The notes: generated by a model not told the origin, from the sequence alone. A stretch of DNA of 64,000 bases from Qipengyuania flava (GCF_019448255.1 NZ_CP080410.1:1116001-1180000); one strand, 5' to 3'. Positions 17,548 through 27,063 are shown, numbered from the stretch's first letter. A program made the numbers and translations.

Positions 17548-20274
17548 TTGAAATCCCTGCCCCTTTTCGCATCCTCCCTGCTGGCGCTCGGCTGGAGCAA
17601 CGCGCTCCTCGCCCAGGAGAGCGCGCAAACGCCCGAGCTATCCCCTGAAGAGCAGGAGGAGATCCTCTCCAGCCCCGGCACGATCGTCGTCTCCGGCCAG
17701 CGTATCCGCGGGCAGCTGATCGTCGACCAGCCGCCGATCGCGGAGTATGACGAGGAAGACATTGCGGCCTTCGGTGGCAGCTCCATCTCCGACATTATCG
17801 CCGCGATCGAACCCGCGACCGGCAGCGCGCGCGGCGGGCGCGGCGGCGGGCGGCCGATCTTCCTCATCAACGGCATCCGCGTGTCGAGCTTCCGCGAATT
17901 CTTCCGCTACCCACCGGAAAGCGTCGCCAAGGTCGAGGTCTTTGCAGAAGAGGTGGCGCAGCGCTTCGGGTTTTCGCCCGACCAGCGCGTCGTCAACATC
18001 GTGCTCAAGGAAAGCTTCGGCTCGCTCACGCTGGAAGTGGAAGCGGAGAGCCCCTCGCGCGGCGGCTATTGGCGCAACGAGCAGGAGGTGGGCTACCTCT
18101 CGATCCAGGATGGGGCGCGGATCAACCTCAACCTCGACGTTGAAGACGTCAGCCTGCTGACCGAAGACGAGCGTGGCCTCTCGCAGCCCTCGGCAATCCC
18201 CGGCGTAGCCGACGAAGCGCCGTTCCGCAGCCTCGTCTCCGACAGTTACGAAGTGGAAGCGACAGCCAACTACGCCAAGGCCTTCATCGACAGCGGTTCG
18301 TCGATCAGCCTAAATGTGACCGGTACCCGCTCTGAAGAGCTAGACCTGTCGGGCCTGCGGAGCATCGGCGGCATCACCGAGCCGATCGAGCGGCGCCAGC
18401 GCACCGACGCGCTGACAACGGCGGCAAGCTACACCCGCCCGCTGGGCGACTTCCGCCTAACCGCAACCTTCGATGGCGGACGGACCAGGACCCGCACCGA
18501 GATCGACCGCAACGCCGCGAGCGGCTTCGACACCGCGCGTTCGACCGTGTGGAACGCAACCAGCCTTGCCACCGTCCGCGGCATTGCCTTGGAAATCCCG
18601 GCCGGTGAAATCGCGACGACCTTCGATTTCGGCTACGACTGGCGCCGCATCGAGAGCGAGGACACGCGCACGCTGGTGCCGACGGACCTGACCCGCGGCG
18701 ACCTGTCCGCAGGCGTCAACATCGTGGTCCCGCTCACCAGCCGACGTACTGGCTTTCTCGAGGCGGTTGGCGATCTGTCCATCACCGGGCAGGCGGGCAT
18801 CAACCACCTTTCCGACTTCGGGACGCTGCAGGACTGGACGCTGGGCCTCAACTGGTCGCCGTTTGAAAGCCTCAACTTGCAGGCCACCCGCATCTGGCGC
18901 GAAGTGGCGCCGGGCCTCAGCGCGCTGGGCGCACCGCGGGTCGACCGCTTCAACGTTCCCGTCTTCGATTTCGCCAGCGGGCAAGACGTGCTCGCAACGG
19001 TCGTCAGCGGCGGCAATCCGGCGCTGGTGCGCGAAACGCAGTCGGACTGGAAGTTCGGTGCCAATTGGGAGTTGCCCTTTTGGGACGGCGCGCGGCTCCA
19101 GACCGATTACGCGATCAACCGCTCGCGCGATGTGACGCTGTCGTCGCCTGCCTTCACTTCGGCGTTCGAGCAGGCGTTCCCTGGCCGTGTGTCGCGCGAC
19201 GGGGCCGGCAATCTGCTCGCCATCGATCAGCGACCGGTGACCCTTTTCGAAACGCGCAGCCGCACGCTCAGCTTCGGCTTGTCGACGCGCGGCCGTCTTG
19301 GTGGCGGCAGCCGTGGCGGCGAACAGGCGCGCGGCGGGAGGCCCGGCGGCGCGGGCGGGCAGGGCTTCGATCCCGAACGCTTCGCCCGCATGCGCGAGCA
19401 GTTCTGCTCTGCTTCGACGACCAACACGCCCGATATCTCCGGCCTGCCCGAGCGCATGCGTGCGCGGCTGGTCGATGAGAATGGCAATCCGGATCCCGAA
19501 CGCATTGCGGCGGCCCGCCAGCGGCTGTGCAGCGCAGACGGCGCACCGAACGAGGATCGCCGGGCGGCCATGCGCGCTGCGCTGTGCGCGAACCCGCCGC
19601 AGATCGACCAATTGCCGCCGCCGATGCAGGCACGCCTGAGGGGCGAAGATGGCGAGATCGACCAGGAGCGGCTGGCCCAGGCCCGCGCGCGCATGTGTTC
19701 GGATGGTGGTGCGGGCGCTCCCCAGCAAGGCGCTCGTCCCGGTGCAGGCAGCGGCGGACCGCCGATGATGAACCCCTTTGCCCGCCGCGGGGGCGGGGGT
19801 GGCCGCTATTTCCTCAACCTCAACCACACGATCGCGCTCGAGAATGAAGTTGTGCTGTCAGCGGGCGGACCGGTGTTCGACCAGCTCGACGGATTCGTGA
19901 TCGGCAGCGGCGCCATCCCCAAGCACAGCACGCGGCTTGAAGCGGGGCTGTTCATGGACGGATACGGTGTGCGCCTGTCGGGCCGCTATCTGGGCGAAGC
20001 TGTCCTTCGCGGCAGCGGCGTACCGGGATCGAGCGACCTGTTCTTCGGCGACCTCGTAACCTTCGATATCCGCGTCTTTGCCAATCTCGGGCAGGTGCTC
20101 GACCGCAACGAAGGCTTCCTCAAAGGCTTCCGCGTCGCCTTCGTGCTCGACAACGTGTTCGACGGGCAGCGCCGGGTGGTCGATGCAACCGGCGCCGTGC
20201 CCGACGCCTACGATCCGCGCCGTATCGACCCGGTCGGCCGCTACATCGGCATCGATCTGAGGAAGATGTTCTAG
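17548..20274 (+). CDS. TonB-dependent receptor with Gly/Arg and Cys-repeat insertion
   Basis: A 908-residue outer-membrane protein from a TTG start with AAAGG 8 nt upstream. The signal peptide covers about residues 1-22 (LGWSNALLAQ). A plug-like domain follows at about 45-160 (GTIVVSGQRIRG, IFLINGIRVSSF, VVNIVLKESFG), then barrel strands. Between strands, residues about 585-752 form a Gly/Arg-rich insert holding related units starting DPERF, DPERI and DQERL. Each unit reaches an FC/LC/MC cysteine 9-10 residues later. The end RYIGIDLRKMF closes with Phe. It diverges from infA and converges on a lipase-like gene 4 bp away. The ligand is unknown. Confidence 0.85.
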   Translation: MKSLPLFASSLLALGWSNALLAQESAQTPELSPEEQEEILSSPGTIVVSGQRIRGQLIVDQPPIAEYDEEDIAAFGGSSISDIIAAIEPATGSARGGRGGGRPIFLINGIRVSSFREFFRYPPESVAKVEVFAEEVAQRFGFSPDQRVVNIVLKESFGSLTLEVEAESPSRGGYWRNEQEVGYLSIQDGARINLNLDVEDVSLLTEDERGLSQPSAIPGVADEAPFRSLVSDSYEVEATANYAKAFIDSGSSISLNVTGTRSEELDLSGLRSIGGITEPIERRQRTDALTTAASYTRPLGDFRLTATFDGGRTRTRTEIDRNAASGFDTARSTVWNATSLATVRGIALEIPAGEIATTFDFGYDWRRIESEDTRTLVPTDLTRGDLSAGVNIVVPLTSRRTGFLEAVGDLSITGQAGINHLSDFGTLQDWTLGLNWSPFESLNLQATRIWREVAPGLSALGAPRVDRFNVPVFDFASGQDVLATVVSGGNPALVRETQSDWKFGANWELPFWDGARLQTDYAINRSRDVTLSSPAFTSAFEQAFPGRVSRDGAGNLLAIDQRPVTLFETRSRTLSFGLSTRGRLGGGSRGGEQARGGRPGGAGGQGFDPERFARMREQFCSASTTNTPDISGLPERMRARLVDENGNPDPERIAAARQRLCSADGAPNEDRRAAMRAALCANPPQIDQLPPPMQARLRGEDGEIDQERLAQARARMCSDGGAGAPQQGARPGAGSGGPPMMNPFARRGGGGGRYFLNLNHTIALENEVVLSAGGPVFDQLDGFVIGSGAIPKHSTRLEAGLFMDGYGVRLSGRYLGEAVLRGSGVPGSSDLFFGDLVTFDIRVFANLGQVLDRNEGFLKGFRVAFVLDNVFDGQRRVVDATGAVPDAYDPRRIDPVGRYIGIDLRKMF

Positions 20275-20278
20275 GCGC

Positions 20279-21058
20279 TCAGTGCAGCGCCCGCTGCGGG
20301 AACAGCAGCGCGGCGAGCCCGGTTGCGCGGAACGGCTTCCACGCGCCTTCGTCCTGCGCCAGCCTGTCGGCAATTGCGTAGATCGCCGCCGGGTTGACGC
20401 CGAGGCCGCAGTGGCTGGCATGCACTTCGATGTTCTCGCAATCCTCGCGGTCGCCGCATTGCACCGATCCGCGCCAATGGACGACACCGTCGGTCCGGGT
20501 GAGGATCGAGGTGGTGGGCACCGGCGGCGCTTCGGCAAGCTTGCGAAAATTCCCGCCCTGCATCGGCTCGGGCTCTTCGCCGTTCAGATATTCGAACAGG
20601 CGGCGCGCGTTGGTGTGGTTGCGGTCATCGCTGATGGGCGAACCGAGGCTGATGACGCTGCGAACCTTTTCCGGTGCCATCTTGGCGAGCTCGCGGGCGA
20701 AAACGCCGCCAAGGCTCCAGCCGACGATCGAGATTGTGCGGCCGGTGCGCTCGTGCAGCTCCTCCACGCAGCCCATCATCGCCTCGATCCGGGCGTTGTC
20801 GACGCGCACGTTGCGGCCCAGGTTCCAGCCGGCGGCTTCATAACCCAAGTCCGACAGCAGCGAGCGCAGCGGCGCGGTCGAGTAGTCGGAGGCCATGAAG
20901 CCTGGCAGCACGAGGACGCCGTGACCATCGCCGCGGGGCAGGCCCGACAGCAGCGGGCGCAGCGCGTAGAAGCTCGCCAGTTCGCCCATGGCCCGTCCCG
21001 GTTCGGCCAGCGTGAGCAGGCGGCTGGGCGGGCGGGCTTCGATTGCGGTTGTCGTCAT
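20279..21058 (-). CDS. Alpha/beta hydrolase, lipase-like
   Basis: A 259-residue alpha/beta hydrolase. It has GVLVLPGFMAS (oxyanion region), the nucleophile elbow GWSLGG and a late HCGLG His. There is no signal peptide. The start MTTTAIEARPPSR overlaps the WS/DGAT stop by ATGA, so the two are translationally coupled. Coupling to an acyltransferase for storage lipids suggests an esterase or lipase acting on neutral lipid or an acyl intermediate. That is inference from context. Confidence 0.88.
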   Translation of the reverse strand: MTTTAIEARPPSRLLTLAEPGRAMGELASFYALRPLLSGLPRGDGHGVLVLPGFMASDYSTAPLRSLLSDLGYEAAGWNLGRNVRVDNARIEAMMGCVEELHERTGRTISIVGWSLGGVFARELAKMAPEKVRSVISLGSPISDDRNHTNARRLFEYLNGEEPEPMQGGNFRKLAEAPPVPTTSILTRTDGVVHWRGSVQCGDREDCENIEVHASHCGLGVNPAAIYAIADRLAQDEGAWKPFRATGLAALLFPQRALH

Positions 21059-22683
21059 GCTTTGGTCGGACCTTTCAGGGGTTGGGCAGCCTTGGGCTTC
21101 GAACGCCGGGTGGAGGTCTTGGTGCCTCCTTTTGCGGGTTCGGAAGGCTTTTTCTTCGGCGCGGCCCGCTTCTTGGCGGCGGGCTTTCGGGCCTTGGTGG
21201 GAGCGGCGGCCTTCTTGGGCGCCGCCTTTTTGGGTGCAGCTTTTTTGGGTGCCGGGGCAACCGCGTCCGTAGCGGCATCGCGGACTTCCTCGAAGCTGTC
21301 GCGGATGCACTGAGCGTAGAATTCGGGATCGTCCATCATCTCGCGGTCGGCGGTGAAGGCGATGGTGGCTTCCTTGGTGTAGCTCTGCACCACGTGACCA
21401 AGGCCCAGGCCGTCGGTCAGGCACAGCAAGCCCATCATGCTCTCCATCCGCGCGCCGGCGGAATAGATTGGTACGGGCGGTCCGGGCACATTGGTGACCA
21501 CGGTGCTGAAAATCGGGCCGACCCCGCGGTTGGCGAGGCTGAGGCGGGTGTAGAGCTGCGCGCCGAGGCTCATCCACAGCGCCGGGCTGACCTTGCTCAT
21601 CTCGGTCATGTTGCGCGCGCCCATCGCGTCGGTCATGGCCTTGGAATTGGTCGTCCGGTCGTTGACATAGGCAAGGCGCTCGATCGGATCTTCGATATGG
21701 GTGCCAAGCGGCGCGATCATCGCGGCCACCTGGTTCCCCATCGCGTTCTTCTCGTCCTTCGAGCGGACCGAAATCGGCGCCATCGCGGTAAGCGTTTTCT
21801 TCGGGAGCTCGTTCTTGCTTTCAAGGTAGCGGCGCATGGCCCCGCCGATGATCGTTAGGAAGACGTCGTTGACCTTGGCGCCTTCGTGCGCGGTGCGGAT
21901 CGCCTTGATGTCGGAAAGCGGCACGCTCACGCCTTCGACCACGCGGTGCGGGCTGATCTTCTTGTTGAAGCGCGTCTTCGGCGCGATCATTTCGCTCGAG
22001 ACGTCGAAATCCTTGGCTGCCAGTCCCTTGAGCGCCTTGGCCAGCCCCGGTGCAGCCTTGGCCGCGACTTCGAGCTGCTTCAATGGATTGGTGATCGCGT
22101 TGAAATAGCTCTTGCCGAGCAGCTCGACTGGGTTGGGGACCTTTTCCGGCTTCCATTCGTCCGGACCGGGCGGCGGCGGTTCGTCGGGCCGCAGCGTGTG
22201 GGTCGCTTCCATAAGGTCGATTCCGCTCATCCCGTCGATGGCGGCGTGGTGGACCTTGGTTATGTAGGCATAGCAGCCCTTGGGCAGCCCTTCGACATTG
22301 TCGAGACCCTCGACCACGGTGAATTCCCAGGGCGGTCGGTCGAGGTCGAGCGGGCGCGCGAAGATGCGCGCGGCCTGGATGCACAGCTGCCGCCAATCGC
22401 CCGGAGCGGGCAGGGCGACGTGGCGCACGTGGTATTCAAGATCGAAATCGGGGTCCTCGATCCAGTAGGGATAATCGAGGTCGAAGGGCACGCGCACCAG
22501 GCGCTGGCGCATGGTGGTGGAAAGCTGCAGGCGGCTTTCGAAGAAGGCTAGGATATCCTTGAAGCGGACGAAACCGCCCGGCGCAGTCGCAGGGTTGTAG
22601 ATCAGGATCGACCCGATGTGCATCGGCGAGTTGCGCGTCTCGAGCGCGACAAAACTCGCATCCATGCCCTGGAGCTGCTGCAT
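21055..22683 (-). CDS. WS/DGAT bifunctional O-acyltransferase with basic tail
   Basis: A 542-residue wax ester synthase / diacylglycerol acyltransferase family enzyme that joins acyl-CoA to fatty alcohol or diacylglycerol. The catalytic HHxxxDG is HHAAIDG at 145-151. MQQLQGMDASFVALET at the N-terminus and a TVVTNVPGPPVPIYSAGA block are typical. The core ends near residue 478. The last 60 or so residues are a Lys/Ala/Pro tail (KKAAPKKAAPKK, RKPAAKKRAAPKKK) resembling histone H1 or phasin-type tails, absent from the usual family of about 450-480 residues. It could bind lipid-inclusion surfaces or nucleic acid. Confidence 0.92.
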   Translation of the reverse strand: MQQLQGMDASFVALETRNSPMHIGSILIYNPATAPGGFVRFKDILAFFESRLQLSTTMRQRLVRVPFDLDYPYWIEDPDFDLEYHVRHVALPAPGDWRQLCIQAARIFARPLDLDRPPWEFTVVEGLDNVEGLPKGCYAYITKVHHAAIDGMSGIDLMEATHTLRPDEPPPPGPDEWKPEKVPNPVELLGKSYFNAITNPLKQLEVAAKAAPGLAKALKGLAAKDFDVSSEMIAPKTRFNKKISPHRVVEGVSVPLSDIKAIRTAHEGAKVNDVFLTIIGGAMRRYLESKNELPKKTLTAMAPISVRSKDEKNAMGNQVAAMIAPLGTHIEDPIERLAYVNDRTTNSKAMTDAMGARNMTEMSKVSPALWMSLGAQLYTRLSLANRGVGPIFSTVVTNVPGPPVPIYSAGARMESMMGLLCLTDGLGLGHVVQSYTKEATIAFTADREMMDDPEFYAQCIRDSFEEVRDAATDAVAPAPKKAAPKKAAPKKAAAPTKARKPAAKKRAAPKKKPSEPAKGGTKTSTRRSKPKAAQPLKGPTKA

Positions 22684-22812
22684 CCATCCTCCTGTGTCCC
22701 GTTGATCGGGAAACGGCCGGCTTTTGCCGGTCCGTATGCTGCAGACGCTAACAGGTGACAGTTTCGCGTCAACTTGCCGTCCCCGTAAACGCCTTCCCTA
22801 TAGGGAGGTCGC

Positions 22813-23985
22813 CTAGAGAGCGTCGCCCGCCGCGACCCCGCTGGCCCAGGCCCACTGGAAGTTGTAGCCGCCCAGCCAGCCGGTCACATCGACGGCCTCG
22901 CCAATGGCGCAAAGGCCGGGAATTCGCTTTGCTTCCATGGTCTTGGAGGACAGCTCCGCGGTGGCGATACCGCCTACGGTGACTTCTGCCTTGGCAAAAC
23001 CTTCGGTGCCGTTGGGACGGAATTCCCAGCGCTTGAGCCGCTCGCCGCCTGCGCGCAATTTCTTGTCGGGAAGGCTGCCTAGATCGCCGTCGAGACCGAG
23101 TTTTTCCGCAAGAATATCGGCGAGGCGCGCCGGAAGACGGTCACGAAGCAGCGATTTGATGGCCGTTCGCGGGGATCCCCGCTTGGCGTCGAGCAGCCAT
23201 TCGGCGGTCTCATCGGGCAGGAAATCGACCAGCAGAGGCTCGCCCGGGCGCCAGTAGGAACTGGCCTGGAGGATGGCCGGACCCGACAGGCCGCGGTGCG
23301 TGAAAAGCGCCGCTTCGGGAAAGGCGGCCTTGCCCGCTTTCGCCACCACTGGCGCCGACACGCCGGAGATATCGCGGAACAGCACTTCCTCTCCGCCTAG
23401 CGTCAGCGGGACAAGGGCCGGGCGCGGCTCCACAACCTTGAGGCCGAACTGGCGCGCGAGGTCATAGGCAAAGCCGGTCGCGCCCATCTTGGGGATCGAG
23501 GGGCCTCCGGTGGCTATCACCAGCGCGGGCGCGCTGTAGGTGCCGGTCTGCGTGGTGACGGTGAAACCCTCGCCATGTTCGACCGAGGCGATCTCCTCGC
23601 CGCAACGTAGGGTCACATCGCCCTTCGCGCATTCCTCCAGCAGCATGGCGACGATCTGCTTGGCGGAGCCATCGCAGAACAGCTGGCCGAGCGTCTTCTC
23701 GTGCCAGGCAATGCCGTAGCTTTCGACGAGTTCGAGAAAATCGCGCGACGTGTACCGCGCCAGCGCCGACTTGGCGAAGTGCGGATTGCTCGACAGGTAG
23801 TTCGCAGGCCCCGCACCGATATTGGTGAAATTGCACCGCCCGCCGCCCGATATCAGGATCTTCTTGCCCGGCTTTTCGGCTCGTTCGAGCACCACCACGC
23901 GCTTGCCCCGCTGGCCCGCGCGGGCCGCACACATGAGGCCCGCGGCCCCAGCGCCCAGGACGATCGCATCGTAGCTGTGCTCCAT
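22813..23985 (-). CDS. BaiN/HI0933-type NAD(P)/FAD-dependent oxidoreductase
   Basis: A 390-residue flavoprotein. The FAD-binding GAGAAGLMCAARAG is at about 10-23, with KILISGGGRCNFTN typical of the HI0933/YhiN/BaiN family. LVIATGGPSIPKMGATG and the end CAIGEAVDVTGWLGGYNFQWAWASG also match. The physiological substrate of this family is mostly unknown; BaiN is a flavoprotein in gut bile-acid metabolism. It has a 128 bp gap to the WS/DGAT gene on the left and 42 bp to the haem peroxidase on the right. Confidence 0.92.
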   Translation of the reverse strand: MEHSYDAIVLGAGAAGLMCAARAGQRGKRVVVLERAEKPGKKILISGGGRCNFTNIGAGPANYLSSNPHFAKSALARYTSRDFLELVESYGIAWHEKTLGQLFCDGSAKQIVAMLLEECAKGDVTLRCGEEIASVEHGEGFTVTTQTGTYSAPALVIATGGPSIPKMGATGFAYDLARQFGLKVVEPRPALVPLTLGGEEVLFRDISGVSAPVVAKAGKAAFPEAALFTHRGLSGPAILQASSYWRPGEPLLVDFLPDETAEWLLDAKRGSPRTAIKSLLRDRLPARLADILAEKLGLDGDLGSLPDKKLRAGGERLKRWEFRPNGTEGFAKAEVTVGGIATAELSSKTMEAKRIPGLCAIGEAVDVTGWLGGYNFQWAWASGVAAGDAL

Positions 23986-24027
23986 GCGATGCGCCCTAGA
24001 CGCCTTGGCGCGGCGCGCAAACCCTCG

Positions 24028-25452
24028 TTAGGGCTGGGCCGCGGTGACGAGCTTGCCAAGCGTGTCCCACTCAGGGCGGGGAGCCCAGTTGCGGTTGCTG
24101 CCGAGATAGGAGTGATCATCCAGCTCCAGCAATCCGATCAGGGTTTCGGCGACGATCGTCGCTCCCACAGGGCCGAGGCCTTCGCCTTCCTTGGTGCTGC
24201 CGTTCTCCTCCTCGCGTCCGATCACCTCGGCCTCGGCGAGGATGTAGAGCCACAACGGGATCCCGTAGCTCCCAATCCCTTCGCCAAGAGAAACGATGCG
24301 GGCGACGACCTTGTCGATCGTCGCCTGGTCGCAGCCGATCGCGGCCGCCACCTTTTCTCCGCCGGGGAGCAAGAAGGTGTTGCCGCGCAGCAGGTTGCGT
24401 GTGGCAAGCGAGCTCTCGGCGTTGGTGATGAACGGCAGGTCGAGCAGGTCGCCTGCCATGGTGAGGTCCAGCTTCTGCGCGCGTTCCACCTGGCGATTTT
24501 CAGGCGTGAAGAGCAACTCGTGCCAGTCAACGACGCCCTTCGGATCGGTGAGGGCATCGAAGCCCCGGCCCAGAATGGTGCCGAACAGCTCCAGCGCCGG
24601 CTTGCCCTTCTGGACCTGCACTTTCATCGGGATCATCGAATGCCCGAAGCGGTAGGCTGCGACCGAGAATTCGATCGGGATGAAGGGCACCTGCGCGCAA
24701 TAGTGGCTGCGCCCGCAGCCGAGGATGCGGTTGACCAGGGGCTTGCCGCACATGACAGCGAGGAAATCGTTCACGACGCCCCATTGGTAATGCCAGGTGG
24801 TTTCCTGGCGGGCGTGTTCGTAGAGCTCGGCCCCTTCGTATCCCTCTTCGGCGTGCAGCACGTCGCAGACGTGATTGTGGAAGCGGATGATCGCCAGCTG
24901 GATCTGGCTGATGACCCGGTTCTCGTCATTGCGCGGATCTCCGATGATCGCGCGGCCGTTGGGGCTGCGCAGCAAGTCGTTGTCGCGCTCCCCGGCCTGG
25001 TTCGGATTATCGGCCCCGGTCAGCAGCTTCGCGCCCGCGAAGGGTCCGGTCTGGCTGAACAGGTAGGGCTGCGCCTCCGGGCCGACCCCGTAGATGCAGT
25101 CGAGGTCGAGTTGCGGGGTGCGCACATTTGCGATCTCCCCCGGGTTGTCGACCACGCTGTCGAAGGTGGTGCTGGCGTCCAGCGTGATGTCATGATCGAG
25201 GAACTGGCCGAAGAACACCATGCCAACAGGTACGCTGTCGGTCCGGTCGCTGCCTGATCCTCCGTCCATCGGGCCGCCCTTGCGCCCGATCGCTTCCAGC
25301 GTTCCCTTGGGCGTATAGGCGGGCGGCAATGTGCCGAACAGACGCCCGAAACGATCGTCTCTCTGGTCGGTGTCGGAATAGTGGGCGCGCTTGCAAAAGG
25401 CGTCCATGCCTTCGAGGGGTTTCATGCCATGGTGCTCGTGAGCGGACATCAT
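24028..25452 (-). CDS. Animal-type haem peroxidase family protein
   Basis: A 474-residue member of the peroxidase-cyclooxygenase superfamily. The distal His motif is GQFLDHDIT (His87) and the proximal His lies in YRFGHSMIP (His271), with TPQLDLDCIYG near the Ca/haem region. No signal peptide is evident, so it is probably cytoplasmic. The start is one of two adjacent ATGs (25452 or 25449) behind a good AGGAG. An inverted repeat CGTTAAC-N7-GTTAACG lies about 160 bp upstream. The 275 bp upstream to the permease gene is otherwise without a gene. The substrate is unknown. Confidence 0.88.
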   Translation of the reverse strand: MMSAHEHHGMKPLEGMDAFCKRAHYSDTDQRDDRFGRLFGTLPPAYTPKGTLEAIGRKGGPMDGGSGSDRTDSVPVGMVFFGQFLDHDITLDASTTFDSVVDNPGEIANVRTPQLDLDCIYGVGPEAQPYLFSQTGPFAGAKLLTGADNPNQAGERDNDLLRSPNGRAIIGDPRNDENRVISQIQLAIIRFHNHVCDVLHAEEGYEGAELYEHARQETTWHYQWGVVNDFLAVMCGKPLVNRILGCGRSHYCAQVPFIPIEFSVAAYRFGHSMIPMKVQVQKGKPALELFGTILGRGFDALTDPKGVVDWHELLFTPENRQVERAQKLDLTMAGDLLDLPFITNAESSLATRNLLRGNTFLLPGGEKVAAAIGCDQATIDKVVARIVSLGEGIGSYGIPLWLYILAEAEVIGREEENGSTKEGEGLGPVGATIVAETLIGLLELDDHSYLGSNRNWAPRPEWDTLGKLVTAAQP

Positions 25453-25612
25453 TCGGTCTCCTGATTTGCAACAGAATGCGGGCGCGACCGTACGCCGCCG
25501 GAATCGGCGGATTTTCTTAACTCTTCTCGACTCGATGACGGAAAGTGTGGCCTTCAAGCCGTTGCGATTATTGTAGAAGTTCGCCGCGCAGCCGAAGGTG
25601 CCGGCTGACATT

Positions 25613-25633
25613 CGTTAACAAGAATGGTTAACG
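25613..25633. promoter_or_regulatory. Inverted repeat upstream of haem peroxidase
   Basis: Perfect 7-base arms CGTTAAC and GTTAACG are separated by AAGAATG. Each half contains the palindrome GTTAAC. The site stands in the only gene-free block here, 160 bp before the peroxidase start. It fits a dimeric operator, but I cannot name the regulator. Confidence 0.45.
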
Positions 25634-25727
25634 TCCCTGATTAGAGGATGTTACTCGCGCAACTGCCGGGGCGTTTTTCGCCAAGCCGTTTCGGCGGCGC
25701 GACCAACGCCTGAAGAAACGGGCCCCG

Positions 25728-27011
25728 TCAGGCCTCGTCGAGCGGGTATTCGGGCTTCTGGCGCGCAGCCACGAAGAACAGCAGCGTGCCCGTCGCGACG
25801 AAGCCGCCGAGCACCATCCACGACTGGGCCTGCGCCTGCGCCGCGATGAAAAGCGAGCTGCCGATCGCGAAGATCACGCAGGCCAGGTGCAGCGGCACGA
25901 TGCGCCCCTCGCGGTACTCGAGCACGGGCAGGGCGCTGCTGGTGATGATGTAGGTGACGAGCCGCACCAGCGTGCCAGCGACGGCTAGCACCTCGAAGCC
26001 CTCCCACAGGCCGAACAGGATCGCGACCACGCCGTAGAACAGGATCGCGTTGAAGGGCGTCAGGAACTTCGGGTGGACGTATTCGAACCAGCGCGGGAGC
26101 ATGCCGCGCTCGGCCATGCCGTACATCAGCCGGGGCTGGGCGACGCCGCTTGCGAAGTTGTTCGCACCAATGGAAAAGCTCGCCGCGATCACGATGGCGA
26201 GTGAGCCGATCTGGCCCATCGATGCGCCCGCAACACCGGCCAGCGCGTTGTTCTCGCCCGCGAACTCGGGCCCGATAGCGATGAAGGCCCAGATGATCGC
26301 CATGTAGAGCAGCGTCACACCGCTCACCATGGTGACGATGGAGAGCGGTACGTCGCGCTTGGGGTTCTTGAACTCGCCCGCCGCCTCGACCACGCCTTCG
26401 AAGCCGATGAAGGCATAGAAGGTGAGGAGGATAACGGTCTCGACCGCGCTGAATTCGGGCAGGGTGACTGCGCCCATGCCGTCGCCTGCGAACAGGGCCG
26501 AGATAACCAGCAGGCCGAGCGGGATCAGCTTGATCGCGGTCATGAAGCCCAGGGTGCCGACCGAGGCGCGCATGCCGTAGAGGTTGATGATGGTGATGAA
26601 GGCCAGCCCGATGCCGGCCGCGATCGGCGTCACGCCCGGCTCGCCCAGCCACGGGAAGACCGCGGCGAGATAGGCGACCATCACGTGCATGTTCGCCGCC
26701 GCCGTCACGATGGCACTTGCGTAGCGCGCCCAGCCCGCCTGGAAGCCGACGAAGCGCCCGAACGCGGCCTCGCCATAGAGCACCGAGCCGCCGCTATGCT
26801 CGAACCGGCTCGCCATCCATGCGTAGCACAGCGCCAGCGGCAGGAAGAGGATCCCGCCGATCAGCATCATCCACGGCGCGAAATTGCCAACCGCCGCCAC
26901 CAGCACGGCGGGCAGGGCAAAAATCCCTGCGCCGATCATGCCGTTCAGCGGAAAGAGCGAGGTGCCCCAGAAGCCGACTGTGCGCGGCGGTGCGAGTTTG
27001 GTCCCGTCCAT
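25728..27011 (-). CDS. APC-family amino acid permease
   Basis: A 427-residue inner-membrane transporter with about 12 hydrophobic segments. The N-terminal GFWGTSLFPLNGMIGAGIFALPAVL carries the APC helix-1 G-x-G-IF motif. FYAFIGFEGVVEAAGEFKNPKRDVP is the family's helix-6 and following loop. The substrate is probably an amino acid or amine, unspecified. The start at ATG 27011 leaves a short cytoplasmic head. Downstream in the same direction is the peroxidase after 275 bp, so they are unlikely to be one operon. Confidence 0.92.
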   Translation of the reverse strand: MDGTKLAPPRTVGFWGTSLFPLNGMIGAGIFALPAVLVAAVGNFAPWMMLIGGILFLPLALCYAWMASRFEHSGGSVLYGEAAFGRFVGFQAGWARYASAIVTAAANMHVMVAYLAAVFPWLGEPGVTPIAAGIGLAFITIINLYGMRASVGTLGFMTAIKLIPLGLLVISALFAGDGMGAVTLPEFSAVETVILLTFYAFIGFEGVVEAAGEFKNPKRDVPLSIVTMVSGVTLLYMAIIWAFIAIGPEFAGENNALAGVAGASMGQIGSLAIVIAASFSIGANNFASGVAQPRLMYGMAERGMLPRWFEYVHPKFLTPFNAILFYGVVAILFGLWEGFEVLAVAGTLVRLVTYIITSSALPVLEYREGRIVPLHLACVIFAIGSSLFIAAQAQAQSWMVLGGFVATGTLLFFVAARQKPEYPLDEA

Positions 27012-27063
27012 GCACGGGAGGTGCCCGCAATCGCGCGGGCACGCAAGCGCGCTTGTGGAAGGC

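Noticed and set aside
25651..26652. Frame overlapping the APC permease on the same strand
   Set aside because: Translation is Arg/Gly-rich and lacks membrane segments; the permease frame has 12 helices and the family motifs.
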